Assembly (NCBI GenBank): GCA_964035545.1
Contig: OZ037769.1
Span: 3,875,001 to 3,939,000, forward strand
Length of the DNA stretch: 64,000 bases
DNA from: Bugula neritina
Taxonomy: Eukaryota; Bryozoa; Gymnolaemata; Cheilostomatida; Bugulidae
Direction of reading: 5' to 3'
In this document: piece by piece, positions 47,601-62,100 of the stretch
Position numbering within the stretch: position 1 is the first letter of the stretch
Layout: the number at the start of each line of letters is the position of its first letter
Made by a program: the position numbers and the translations under genes
The notes under the pieces: generated by a model
Database searches by the model: none
Told to the model about the DNA's origin: nothing
What the model saw: the letters and a program-made list of their open reading frames with translations, nothing else

Positions 47601-50600
47601 AGTAGTAAGGAAGAAAACCATTTTGTCTACGAGATAAGAATATAGTTAATTATGCTTTGATTCAAAGCTCAATAGCTAGCTACTGCCAGGAGAGAAAAAA
47701 AGGAAAAAAAAAAAAGTTAATAAATAAATATACAACGGTCAAGGTTGAACTAATAAGTAAATGTAATTAGTAATAAATAAGGTCAAGCATCAGTAAGAGT
47801 ATGGTGGAGTATGAGCACACTGATACTCATACTGATACTAATAGTAATACTAAGTAATAGCATTGTTATTACTACTGGTACTAGTAATACTAATAGTAAT
47901 ACGCATCGTTATAGTCGATGCCATACTGATACTCATGAGTCATGAGTGATGAGTCATACTGATACTCATGGTCATAGTCTAAAACTCTAAGTCCAAGAGC
48001 AAGTCATACTCATAATCATTGCCATCATGATAGTCATACTGAATCTTATAGTTATACAAAATGAAAACGTTACACTTGGTATTACTATTAGTATTACTAT
48101 TAGTATTAGTATAAGTATTAGTATTACTCTTAAAATTTGAGTTAGGCTACTAATAACTGATAAGATTAAGCCTAAAGAGTAAGAGCTAAGTTTACCTTTA
48201 GGATAGGCCTAAAAACTAAAAGTATAAGTTAAAATAAAACTACAACTAGAGAGTAAAACTAAAAGACAAACTGAAACTCAAAGTCTGAATCAAAATGAAA
48301 ATCAAAATGCCTTACTTTAGCCCTTACTCTTACTCTTAGTCTTAGCTATTTTCGTTTAATTTTTGCTAATCTATAAAGAGGTACCCTTATAACTTACTAT
48401 AATAATAAATATATAATTTTAATCATTATATCTACTTCTAGTGTGCACAAATTAGACAATTTCAAATTTCGAGGGTGACTGTTTGATTTGAAGTTCAATA
48501 TCATTATGATTTGATTGTAATCACTGTGGAAAGGGAACCATTTGAGGTGTCGAAGCAAACCCCGTTGCACGATTGGGCGAGGTGCTAACAGGTCATTGCA
48601 CTAGGTAGGTAAAAAGCATTTTGTCCTTGACCGTTAAGTTGTCTATTTGATCGCTGCAAGTGCAAGTCTTTTCAAAATTGCAGTCCCTGTTTCTGTTGCT
48701 AAATTAATTAAATACGGAATATCAATATGAGAACCTGGTACCAGATTCAGAGGGGTTTATTGACTAAAATGTAATACTAATATAGCATATTTTAAGGGTT
48801 TTGTTCACCTATCCACGTTCACTGTTCAGGGTGAGAGTTGCCTAATATTAATAACTGAAAGCAAAGCTCTGAGTCGCAATCTGTAACTCAAACTGTAAGT
48901 CAAAGTGAAAGTGAAAATGTGGTCACCAAATCTATAAGTAAAACTAAGTGTAGAGTACTTTTAAATGAAAGTCAGTGTAACTGTGCCCATCGCTGTGTTC
49001 AAGTATAAGCCAAAGGCTATTACTATTAGTATTACTATTATTACTCTCGGAATGTCTAAGGCTTGTTTATCATTTATATTATCATTATGATTTAGATTAT
49101 CATTATTGAATTTAATGTTAATAAAAATACTAAATCTAATAATAATAGTGATAGTTTTTACTTAGCCTTATAGATACACTAATACCTAAAGTTTGATGTG
49201 TTAGAGAAAAAAGTTAGTTGGTATTTAGGTAAACTCTAATAGTAATGCTAATAGCCTAAGTTTTTCAATTTTCCTAATAAGCTTTAGTTTGGGCAGGTCG
49301 AAATTTTCTCAAGAACATAACATTAACTTCTTTTGCTACATTTTCAAACTAAAACAAAGGCTTTGCTCAAGTTCTCAAATCTTGCACCTACCTCTTCATC
49401 CATGCTGATTATTTCAACTTGGTACAAGGGAAATCATTGTCTAATATATAATACTATCCCTGTACAGTGTGTAGTCTACTTATAACATCTTCTCTGTGAT
49501 TACTTTTATAATAATGTCAACATCTTAGTTCATCTTTTCATGTTATTTATATTTTGCTTTTAGGTTTGAAGAACGAAATATAATTGAAATATAGTGTAAC
49601 TAGAGCTGGCTGGTTACAAATAGTTTAATAGTGATTTCACATTTATAAATTAAATTCACATGATAGTACAAATATTTACTTTATCATCATGCGTTCAAAC
49701 CATACTTTTGCCTTCATCAACGTTTTGCTGAGTATAAACGTGGGTGAAATATGCAAAGCTTTTACATTGCGCGCTTAAGCTAGTTCCTAGTTCTCAAATA
49801 CAGCCATTTAACAAAAACATATGCTAGTGGACAGGCTATGTTATAATTATAGTAAAATAAGTCAAGTTCTAAAATATTTTTTTATCTTCAGTTCAGTTAT
49901 TTATATTGTATTTTTGCTCACTTGCCGCAAAAATTTATTCGTTTTTAAAGGTTTTTTTTATGTTAATGTACTTTTGAGATTGTTTGTAGTCCTGATGGTG
50001 TAGTTTGATGTAGAGGTGTAATTGTAAACACAATGAAATGAGCACCAGTCATACTGTGATACTGTATGTATATACTGTAATAGAAAAACTGGAACAAGCC
50101 TGTGTTCCAGACTGAAAATGTAACAAAAGAAGTTATTTTCTCTTGAAAAATTCATCTCGCCCCCTCAAACCAAAATTTATCAGCAACATTAAAATTTCCT
50201 CACTACTGGGCCTAAATAGATATACTTGCATGGGGTACATTGTCTCACTGTGGTTGAGTGTCATTGTCACATTTACATCAAATCCTAGATTGACTTTAAC
50301 TTCATGATTCACAAAAATATGCTGTTTACTCAGTTGAATTTAAAGTGATATTTTATGTGTATTTATATATGATATATTATTGAAATATGCACTCTATAAT
50401 ACTGCTGTGTTGAATAGCTAGGTTGTCATAGCAACCAATTTGCTACAACTTCCAAACCCAATGCTTGAGGCTATTTCTTATTATTTTTAAAATTGTCTTC
50501 CAAGAGGAGGTCATCTTTAAATATTGCAAACCCCTGTGTTGAAGCATTTATTGCATAACTTATTCAACTCCAAGTTATTGAAGGATCAATAGGTGCTAGT

Positions 50601-52871
50601 CCACCATTTGCAATTAAAATATACCCATACATGAGATTGATTTCAACTACTTGAACATCTCTTGAGACACCTTGCTTATAAGAATTTATATAAAAATATA
50701 TACCTATAAGAATGTAGTTTAAACAGCATGACTGTAAAGCCTGTTCTAAACTTGGCTGGATGACTTGCTACCCTGAAATACAAGTCAAGAGATATGGATC
50801 TTGTATTGTGTAAATTTTCTATATGCTTCTACAGTAATAGATAGCCATAACTCTTGTTTTATTTATAACAATGATAACTGCTGCGATAATAGACTGTATA
50901 TGTTTATAGCACTATAAATAACACCAAATTTAAGCTGTGTGAATTAAGCATGGTGGTACCTTGCTCTAAAAATGTTAAGACAACAAATTGTTACTAAACT
51001 TGAGAGTTGTTTTCTCACCTTCTCACAGACAAAACTAAACTATAGTTGTAGCATGTAATTTGTGTGGATTTAATCTGCTGCAGTAAAACTACATGAAAAC
51101 ACATATATTAATAATTTGTGTAATTTTCCAGTATAGATGTATAAAATATTTTATTCCATGAGCTATTAGTTCTATTATCTAAAAAACATTTTTTGCTGTG
51201 ACCAAATCAACTTTAGAAAGTAATGTTTCAGAGAATGTTGCTTATAGTTTAATTTTTTTGCTAAGTTGGGGTACTTACACTGTATGCCTTTAAGTCATTG
51301 AACAAAAATTTTAGTTATTGATTTTAGCTAATATTTTCTAGTAATCCTAATAAGTATTTTATATGTTTCATGTTTACTGTAATGGCAAATAGCAAATAAT
51401 GGAATTCATCGTTCACGCTCTCTGTTCACTAAATTTTCAAAATTTTCTTAGATAATAATTTATTATGTATAATATCTCTTTGATAATTTTTTTAGCAAAA
51501 TATATAATGTAGTGCTACAATCGAAAGCCAACCACATAAAAACCGTGTTTACAAAAGTCTGCAAGTAAACTTGAAAAGACATTCAACTGTCTATTACATC
51601 ACCCTGCAAGACTTGTTTTTTCATGCCTGGTAAAACTAAAACTATAATATTTAGTTTTTTTCCATCTTATTTATATTTCAATTCAATGAGTACCAAAAAT
51701 AGAAATAACAAAATATAAAGATATCAGCTTGTGGAGGTTTCACTAGCGTCTCCTGGTAACCGTGCCCTCACTTCACAGTAACCGCAAGCTCTGTGATTAA
51801 TTCACTTGGACCTTGATCTGCTCTCAATTTCTATTTGTTTTGCTTTGTTTGAATAATGCATCTTTAGAAAGTCAACAACTAGCATGTAGCTCAACAACTA
51901 CATTTCTTCATATCGGAACTAGCTTTTCAAGTCTGACATTTCTTATTGGCCTAGACTCTAGAGTAGTTCTTTTGAGTTTGTAGCACTGTTTTTCCACTAT
52001 GTAAATGGATGCTCATATCATGAATTTGTGGTTGCTGCCTGCATGATCTTACGGTCGTGGTTTCATTGATATAACAACTGTTACCAAACATGGAATGAAA
52101 AATAATGCAAAGCTTGGAAATGTAGTGTAAGTATGAGTTGAAAAAAGACAAGTTTTTTTTTGGTTAAGCAAAACTAAGATTAGTGTTGTTATTAGTGAGT
52201 GTCAGTGTATGCGGTATGATATCTGGGTTATACAGCTGTACCATTTTTGATCTAATATCTCTAAATATAAAATTTTATTTCTGTATGAAATATAAAATAT
52301 CCCCAACTAGTTTTTCACATGAGTAATGTCTGTTGAGACACAAATCCATTGCTTTCATTCTGCAAATATTGTACATGCAACAAATATTGTTTGGTAACTA
52401 CATGATTTCATAAATGAAATAAAATAAACGAATATATAGCAAACAACTAGGCAGACAAGAGAGATTTTTTTCAAATATCTTCTAAAATGTTAAGTATGGA
52501 ATTGTCCGTTCTTCAAACCTTGTTTTCATTCGCTTTCACCAGTATATGCATAATACTGGTCTTTTAGTTGAGTTTGCTTTGTACGTGCGTACATCATACT
52601 TATTTATTCTGTATATGGATATAGATGTATAATATAGATTTGTCTGATGCATGTTGATTGTCAGTGGAATATAAATTAGTTGAAAAAATGACTGCTAATG
52701 TACTCAAGGTTTTAATGACCCATGATTTAAAATAACTCAACTCGCAGAGATCTGTCGATTAGTTGCTCAGAGCTATTTTAAATTTGGTTACTGTGACAAT
52801 ATTTAATTATTAATAGTTTATTACATAAAAACAACTGTCAGCTTATTGTCTTTGCTAATTGCAAACTGTTC

Positions 52872-52956
52872 AGCCAATGGGTACGGTGCCTTGTCCAACT
52901 TAAACTCTGATTGGTTGGTTCATCAATCGCGAATAAGTCTTCGCTTTTATAAATGC
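52872..52956 (+). promoter_or_regulatory. Candidate OXR1 core promoter
   Basis: A forward CCAAT at 52874-52878, an inverted one (ATTGG) at 52910-52914 and TTTATAAAT at 52946-52954 form a standard spacing. Transcription would start near 52980, about 120 bases before the ATG at 53103. This is by eye only. Confidence 0.5.
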
Positions 52957-53102
52957 GCAGCCTGTGTCAGTCAATGATTAATAGTATTGCCATACTTGTA
53001 TGTGAAAGTACTACTTATTCAGTGAAATTTATGGGAATTTGTACAATTCAGAGCAAGCATGCAGACGTTTCTCATTTAAAAAGTGGTTGATGTCTACTCA
53101 CT

Positions 53103-56100
53103 ATGCCAGGACAGGATATCGAGCTTTCTGATTCAAATGGACATCAACCGATCAATGAAAATAAGCTTGGTAAGCGTATATCCTATTCTATAGCAACTTA
53201 AAACTCTGTTATACAAACTGTAAGGCGACTGCAAACATTAATCAAATGTAGTAACAAAAAGACTCTCCCCTCTCCCCCATTCAGTTAGCACCTGATGACC
53301 TCGACTTTCAGTTTCACTGCCAAGCCTTTTGTAGTTTATACGACTGATAATCACAATGGATTCATTTAATTGAACCTCAACTATAATAGACATGTAAATT
53401 ATAATTCTATTGTCTCTCTTCTTATACTACAATAAGACTTAGATTTTCCTGTAGCACAACTGTTGGTCTTTCATCTTATATTCAATTGTAGAGGTAGAAC
53501 CTCTTTCTGTAAGGCTGGTCTCTACATCTCAATGTTTGGTGTGCTGCACTTGTACTAGTTATTATCCACTTTTTAATTACACTTTATTGTAGACCAAGAA
53601 ACATGCCAGAAACTCAAGAGGAAGGGTCAAATCACTCAGCCCCCCAACACCATAGCTTACGTGGTTAGTTTGAACTTACATACTCTTGTTGAACAAAACC
53701 TACAAATCAGACTGCTCTAACCATAGCCAATCTCCATTCTTCTACAGCCATTCATATGTAAAGCTGTACTGTAGGAAAACTGCCAACACCTTTATTGCCC
53801 TTTAGAGCTGCAAAAGCAACTCTCAGTTGCTTACACCAATAATATCCCATGCTGTTGCTTTTTGTTGATCTTTCATAAGTTATATTAATACAGTTACAGC
53901 CAAGTAGCAGTTCAGCTACAGCTACATTATTGCACACACAATTATACAAGCCTGTGGAACTGAATTTAATTACTATAATATAATTATATAACTAGTGCTT
54001 AATTGTGGGTATTCAATAGAACTGGTCAACTGTCCAAAGTCTAAGCTATTCCATGCAAAGTAAAGGCAGGTAGCATGTTTGTTATTCTGATGCATAAAAT
54101 ATGCCATTATTCCAGAAAGATCTGTGCCAACACAGTCCTAGTGCCAAAAATTCTCTTTTAGCTGAAATCAGATTCTGATAAAAGAACAAAACAACACAAC
54201 GAAAACAAATCAATTTTTATATCATTTTGATGCATTCAGCTGTAGAGAATAAATAATGTCTTGGTTTGTTGAGTGAATTAAAGTTGGTGCCCCCATTGTA
54301 GAGATATTCAACTTTTAACATAATGTAATATAGTTACCTTAACTTTAATTTATTGTTGATATTAGCACAAGTGTCAACTAATTTCATCACAACCCATAAA
54401 GCAGTTGAAGCTCTGCTTTCTGCATAATGCAACATTTCCCCACTAGATTTGTGGTTTTAACATGACTTAAATGTCATTTTTCTCTTGCTTGATGAGTGAC
54501 ATGCTTGGCTTTTAATATAGTTGTAGTCTTACAACATCTATTTTGATTGTAAAGCTTATATGCAGAGAATAGTATGATTTCTGAAGCACATTTGTTGTAC
54601 AAAAAAGACATATATTGAGGAATTTTGGTGGAAATAAAATTGTATATTCTTTCCCTATTCTTACCATTTTAATGTAGGCCATTTTTCCTGGCTGCGCAAG
54701 TTCTTTATAACCCACAGCAATCTTAGTTCAGCGTCATGGGGGTCCTTTCAACCACCCTTTCCAGAATATGCATCTATTGAGAGTCTGTGGTTTAACTGAT
54801 AGCATCATACTTTGGCAGATTAATTTTCCTACATTCATTGTGGTTTGAGTGGTGTCAAAATGACGTTAGCTTCAAACTAGAGGACTATAAGTGAAACTAT
54901 ATGCATCTGTCTGTGCAGTGACTAGAGGAAACAGTGTTACCATTCACTGACAATGCTACTATATGGTAACGCATACATACAGAGTCACTAACAAGTCACA
55001 TTCCCTGGTCACAGTCTAAGATTCGAATTGATTGAGAGCAGAACTGTACACATACTTTACCGATATAATTACATGATTTAGATTTGACTACTGAATTAGG
55101 TTAATAATTTTACGGCCATTTCATAATGTGATTATTACTATAAGTAATACTAATATTGTTACCCATAATTCTGCTCTATCTTTTTCCTAATTTTTAAGGA
55201 CAAAGAATTGCGTTTATGAGGTGCTGGAAGAAAAGAGCTTTTTGTCTAAAAATTAGGTGCATTTTGCTTAAACAAAGAAATATTAAATATCAATAACAAA
55301 TCTTGATGGCTTTTTATAAGTTAGTATACATAGGAGTCTACTATCTTTTTTTGTCTCACCCTGAACTATTATCACTGTAAGCTACTCTCACTATAAACTA
55401 CTCTCACTCTGTACTACTCTCACTGTAAACTACTCACTGTGAACTACTATCACTGTGAACTACTCTCACTGTGAACTGCTATCACTCTGAACTACTGTCA
55501 CTCTGAACTACTATCACTGTGAACTACTTTCACTGTGAACCACTCTCACTGTGAACTACTCTCACTGTGAGCTACTCTCACTCTGAACTATTATCACTCT
55601 TAACTACTACTTTAGGTCAAGCCAGATGACAAGCTCACCAGTATTGCTGCGTGTTTCGACACGACTCCATCCATCATAAAGAAGATCAACAGACTCAGCA
55701 TGGAGTTCCTGTACCCAGATCAGGTATGTTGTCATGGAAGCAAAATCTACTTCTTATTCTATAATAAACCTTTTCTGTATTGCATCTTGCATGTGTAAAG
55801 TTTTTGCAGGTGTGTTTCTAGTGGTAGTTCTATATAGGTCTTGCCACATGGAGTAGAATTTCTCTGGGAAATGTGCAGCCAAAGTTACCTCCTGCACACA
55901 ATACTTTGACAGCAGGAGTAAAAAATTATCTACGCATGGCTTTACTGTCCCACGATATAAATTATTTAATTTTGAAACCTCACGACTCCCAATAATGCAC
56001 ATTTTTTTGGAATGTAAATGATAAACTGAACCTTGAAAATGGACTTGCTAAATAGTAGTAAGTAGATTACTACTGCCTAAACTTTTCCCAGTATTTATTC

Positions 56101-59100
56101 AGCATTTTCACTGCATTCAATCCAAACTAGCCTTTTTTACCTATTGTGTGAAATTTTCTCTATAGGTCCTTGCTCTATGTGGTATAGTATGCATTACTAA
56201 ATAATGCTACAGTGGAATGTTGTGTACACCAAGTGCTAACATTTCCTGCAATACCACACATACCAGATACTAAATACCACGTGCCCATTACTTCCAAGTA
56301 TTATGTATGTGCACACTGCTGCCAACTCACCATTGAAGTCATGCGTCTACCAGCATCCATGGAGACCCAAACATTCATGTGATCTGAACTGCTTGTTTGC
56401 AACTGGAAATGTTGCATAAGTCGAATAAAAGTAACTTCTAATCTGATATTTTCTTCATTCTAAAAATGTGACGTCATTTCCTGGCTTTGAGATGTTGAAA
56501 TGACTTCGAATGCAGCCACACGGCTTATCACCGAGAATAATTTCACACGTAGAAGAGAATAAAACAAGTATATTTGACCTGCTATCTGCCCAGTAGCCGC
56601 GCAAGCTAGCATGCAGTGTCCACAAAGATTGTGTTTATTTGCACACAGGAGTGATAACAAAAATTGGTGTTGTATTCCAGGGTATTACGTGACTCTAGTG
56701 ATGAAAACAACAATGTTTTGGTTCCATCGTGAAGTAGGCATGCCCTTTGCATGACACTACTCAAGTCCTTAGAGTCAACTTCCTAACAAAGAACTGAGAC
56801 ATAACAATACAGTATCATATAACATTATACTGTGATATATAGCAGGTTAAATAGTGGAGGGACAAATCTTTCAACTTTGATGTGAAGAAGTATTGTTTAG
56901 CTAAAGTTTCTAATATTATGTTCAGGAATTAATATTTCTCAGGCTACTATTATGTAACTGTTGAACTGGCAAATACCTGCTGTGATGTTCTCAGACTAAA
57001 CAACAGCTTGTCTGCTAACATTATATGTGAAACTGGTTGTTAATAGTTGGATGGCAGTAAACCAATTATACTTTATTATAATTACTATACAATTATTCTA
57101 TAGCTAATACTTTAAGGTTTCTAAGTAGTTGCTTGACCTCTGCAGACTAAAGTTAGTCTTGCAATACAAGCTACTACTTGGCCAACTTCTTCCCAATCAA
57201 CTTAACTCTCTCAAAGGAGCAGCGAACTCAGCTTGTTAATTTGTTACTGTTTCAGGTTATATACATCCCTGTGAACTCTGGCCAAGATTCTACCACCAGG
57301 GGGAGTGAGGTATTTCTATCCAGTATGTCCAGTTCGGATGATGAAAAAACTGCTTCTAATTCTACACACAATGTATGTAGGAATTCGTAAACATTTAAAT
57401 ATATATATAGTTCTAATTTTAAACATGGTGAACACGGAAAGTAGAGAATTTTAGCTAATGCAGATACTCAACTATGAAAAGCTAAACTATTTACAGAAAG
57501 TAAGGTTGACTGATTACTGCAACATAGCCTTAGGTCTTGTGTTGTTATTTAGGAGTAGTTTCGGCTGGTTATTCCTCTCCCCTGTTGAAACTGAATATAG
57601 AATCAACTTTTGTTTTGATCCTCATTAATCAAACAGTCAAACAGCAGATAATTTATCCACAGTTGAAAGTTTTTCCAGTTTTTGCCAGTTGCTTCATCAG
57701 TTGTCGGTTGTTTCATCGTTTTAGTTATCCTTTTAAAAAATTACATTTGGCGAAATACGACACAATTTGCCATATTAATAACGATTTATATTCATAGTTA
57801 GTGTTCAGGATTATAGAATAATGTATAGTGAGCTAGAATGTGTGGGGTTGTAATACCACTGGCAAGTTCTAGTTAGCTCATTGGTTAGAAAGTTCTAGAA
57901 GTGTTTTTTGATAAGTTAGACCGACTCTCTACATATTCTAGCTTATGTTCCTTAGATATCGAGACTGAAGTACCCAGGGTTTGCTCATCGCTTGCAGGAT
58001 AGAGACATCACAGGCTACCGTCGGCAGCGAGCATCCGTGTCTTCTGATGAAGGGTCAGCGGAGTTGAGATCTGAGAGCTCAGAGCAGTGTCTGGTGCAGA
58101 TGTTTGTGAAGATCAACTCCCACTATATACTTACTGAAGAGGTTTGAATATGGATTACCTATTTGTTGGTTTACCTGATGTTACAGTTCATATTTTTGAT
58201 GGAGAGATAATATTGTATATTTACATAGATATGATATATTATCTGTTATTTGCCAACATTTTATCAGCATTCACATTACATAGCATGAATCTAAGCAAAA
58301 CATGTACTATTGCAGCTAGTTTAGCTGAACTGTTCAACAGATAAAGTTCAAACTAATATAGAGTTTGTCTCTTCAAATGATATATAATAAGTTTAATCTA
58401 TTTCCTGACACGCAATGTCAGGCTAAAGTAGCTTATCAGCCCGTCGTCTGCAGTTTATTTTATCGATAGCTTGTGCTCTACTGTTTTCAGGAGACGGTGA
58501 AGGGAACGCTGCTTGTCACCCCCAATGCCGTGATGTTTGATCCTAACGTGTCCGACCCACTGGTGATGCAGAATGGGATAGAGGAGTATGGGATGATAGC
58601 CAAGCTGGATACCGTCGTATCGGCAGCTATTTACAGAGACAGCCAAGCTATGCAGAGTCTGCGTTTACACAAGTATGTTTATACATACAGTTGCTTTGCT
58701 GCAAAACAAGTAGTCCTGTGTGGTAACCTGATGTTGAGTGTTTATAGACTGTGGACAATAAACTATTTTGTCTTTAATAATCTGTAATGCTTTATAAAAT
58801 AAGCATTTTTAAATTTTAAAGTAATTTCAAAAGGGTTAATGAAATTATTTAATAATATTTTCAGGGTTTGATTTTATTTTAATAAGCTAATTATATTAAT
58901 TTTTTTTCAACTGTACTTCAGCATTTTAGAAATGCTTTTAAGAAACTTGTTCATTTTATGTTTGCTAGAAGGAACTGTTTCAGATACAGTGTTTTAGCAC
59001 TACAATATAATATGATATAAATCTGATATATACAGTTGCAGACTGCAACCAATGGTTTGATTCTCATCAATCAGGATTTATTCATCCACAAATAGGATAA

Positions 59101-62100
59101 CAATCTTTTGAATTAAAACCCAAGTTACTACTTTTTCTACAGGAACGACCCCTCTATATGTACACCAGAAATCTTCCACTTGGAGAGTTGTCACTTGGCT
59201 AGCCAACCAGAAGGAGATATCTGTGTTGACAGCGAGACCTCTGTAGATATACCAGACTTAACGCTGCCGTGCTCCTGTGGTGCTGACTCAGAGTCACTTA
59301 CGCTGTAAGCTGCTTCTGGTTTATTCTAGAATTTATACTATCAACTGTGAGACCTTGGCAAGATTGTTGTGTCACTCAACACATTGCATACTCTAGTATA
59401 ATGTTCTTTATTTTGATGTGCCAGCTGCAAGTCTGTGTTGTGTTTACATGAGTGGAAAACCTAGCCTTGCTGCATAGGAGGGGTTCCTGTGGTGCCCCTG
59501 GGTTTGGCCATAGTGTCTAAACTTTAGACCTAAGTGCACAATGATAGGTGCAAGAGGTACTGCCTTACCTTCTGAGTATGTGTGGCCACTACCACTCAAT
59601 ATACTACTACTACTCAGTACTCTACTACTACTCAGTACACTACTACTACTCAGTACTCTACTACCACTCAATATACTACTACTACTCAGTACTCTACTAC
59701 TACTCAGTACTCTACTACTACTCAGTACTCTACTATTACTCAGTACTCTACTACTACTCAGTACTCTACTACTACTCAGTACACTACTACTACTCAGTAC
59801 TCTACTACTACTCAGTACTCTACTACTACTCAGTACTCTACTACTACTCAGTACACTACTACTACTCAGTACACTACTACTACTCAGTACTCTACTACTA
59901 CTCAGTACTCTACTACTACTCAGTACACTACTACTACTCAGTACTCTACTACTACTCAGTACTCTACTACTACTCAGTACTCTACTACTACTCAGTACAC
60001 TACTACTACTCAGTACACTACTACTACTCAGTACTCTACTACTACTCAGTACACTACTACTACTCAGTACAGTACTACTACTCAGTACTCTACTACTACA
60101 GCAGTAGTTGTATGTACTGTGTTATTCATTCATGGGAATAATTTTTTCCACTATGCAGTAGTGTAATGGCTGGGTGTGGCAAGTTATGTAATCACTGTGT
60201 TACATAACTTGTTATATAATAAGTACTGAAGCCCCTGGGTGAAGCCTCAACTCTTATATTTTCAGCAGACACTTCTTGGAAGAGTGAAATATTTTTCCAT
60301 CGTTTCTTCACTTTGCTTACAAAATAACAGAACAATTTTGGTCATTGGCAGAATATTAAAACCCACATCTGAAAAAGTGACGTTGAGAGTATGTTTGAGT
60401 TTAGTGGTCTGGGGTTACTAACCTCCCAATCTAAATTAGCTAAACCACATAGGCTATTCAGATATTGAAGATATTTTCTAGCTAGCACAGCTGCTTTTCT
60501 CTCCCAAAGTAGTGCGAAATGCAGTTGAAAAGTTGAAGCAGGTTTTCAGTGTTTTCTCTGCTATTCATGAAATGTGTTCTTAATTTGAAATGCTTTTAAT
60601 AGTTTCTAATGTAAATGACTCTTGTATAATACTTATAGCCAAACTATTGTAAACATTTTCTTTGTATGAAAAACTGAATAAAATTAAGATTATTGTGAAA
60701 GTTTGGAAAGTTGAGAGACGGCACTTATGCTGTCTAGACACTGTTAGGTAATCAAGTTAAGTTACATAATAATCGCAAAGGACACTTGAATAGGAAACAT
60801 CTCATACCCCTGGATAAGCTGCACAGCTTGCTTTGCAATGCTGCATATGTGTTACATGACTCAATCAGCTCTACTACATGCTGCAACAAAAATATTTGTC
60901 ATAGTCAGCTTCCAAAAATAGATAACTTATTGTATTCAAAAAATGTTGCTCTAACTTGTGCTTTGCTTTCACTTTCTTTATTGAAGCTGCATTTATATTT
61001 ATTGTCTTTCTGAACTTTTTCTATTTGTATTTTGATTTTTAGATCACCCAACACTACAGTAACGTTTTTGAATACAAGGGAGACAAACCTCAATGCCAAG
61101 GATGACAATGGCTGTTGTAGTAAGCTGCGCACAGCTGAGACCACCCCTGAGAGGACTGCAGTTTATACTAACACACACCGTGTCAAGGACAATAACATAT
61201 CTACCTCAATACCCGCTACTAAACCTGACTCCATTACATTCCCCATCAGCTGCAGCCATTCTCGTACCAATTTCTACACTGCCAGCTCATTGGACGATCC
61301 AAGCATTGACTATAATCTAGACGACGGGCCAGTCAGCCAAAGTATAGAGAAGCATGTAAATTCCTTCTCATCACCTCGAGGTCATCGGAGGACTGGGTCA
61401 GCGGCATCAAGTATCTACAGCGTAGGGATGACCTCCAACACAGAAGTATTTGTTGACTATTCATGTGGAATCTTTGCTGGATATGCCAACACGCTGAATC
61501 ATGGGAACACAACTCATGGCAATATGAATCATGGAAGCACGGCTCATGGAAATGATCTATTAAAGAAAACGATGGTGGCCAACCACAACAAAACTATTCA
61601 GAAAGACACGACAGACGGCGGTGAGCTACCCGACAGCGCTGTCCTGCCAGACAGCGGTGAGGTTCGGAAGTGCGTCACTGTACGTCTGGAAGACGGCGTG
61701 AGTAAAGAGGAGCGACCTAGTTTGTTTCAGCCAATCAGTGGTAAGTGCAATGACCAGCCGTTGAAGCCAAGTCTATTCTATACGTACATGCCTACACAAC
61801 TGTCTATCACTTACCATAGCTGGAAAACTTGTCAACAGAATTCCGAGTAGAATTATTATTGGCAACCTGCACTTGTTTTTCCTTGATTTGTTTATTTAGT
61901 TCCAACATGTAAACATTTCGTCATGTCTACCATGTAGACATGACGAAATGTGTAAATGACATTACTTGGTTGGTAGACCTTGTTGCCGAGGCCAACCAGA
62001 AAGAGCAGACGAAATCTGAGCCATACTACCTCTGTCTGCAAGTTGGTCAGCCAATCAACAGTCCCCGTGGCGCCGATACTTGTCCAATAGAAGCTTACGG

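Larger units (their letters stand above)
46788..53102. other. Divergent spacer between FKTN and OXR1
   Basis: Long AT-rich non-coding region. Simple sequence with AGTATTACTATT-like words lies at about 47280-47480, 47820-48130 and 49015-49260. A possible retroelement tail is at 47505-47600. From about 49400 to 52850 I see no exon, repeat array or element. The right end holds a candidate OXR1 promoter. Confidence 0.5.

Noticed and set aside
59541-60166. Three plus-strand frames of 188-197 codons (Leu/Ser, Tyr/Ser, Thr/Gln repeats)
   Set aside because: All come from the 18-bp array inside OXR1 intron 7.
61093-61320. 75-codon frame overlapping OXR1 exon 8
   Set aside because: Out of frame with the exon, which continues in phase from both sides.
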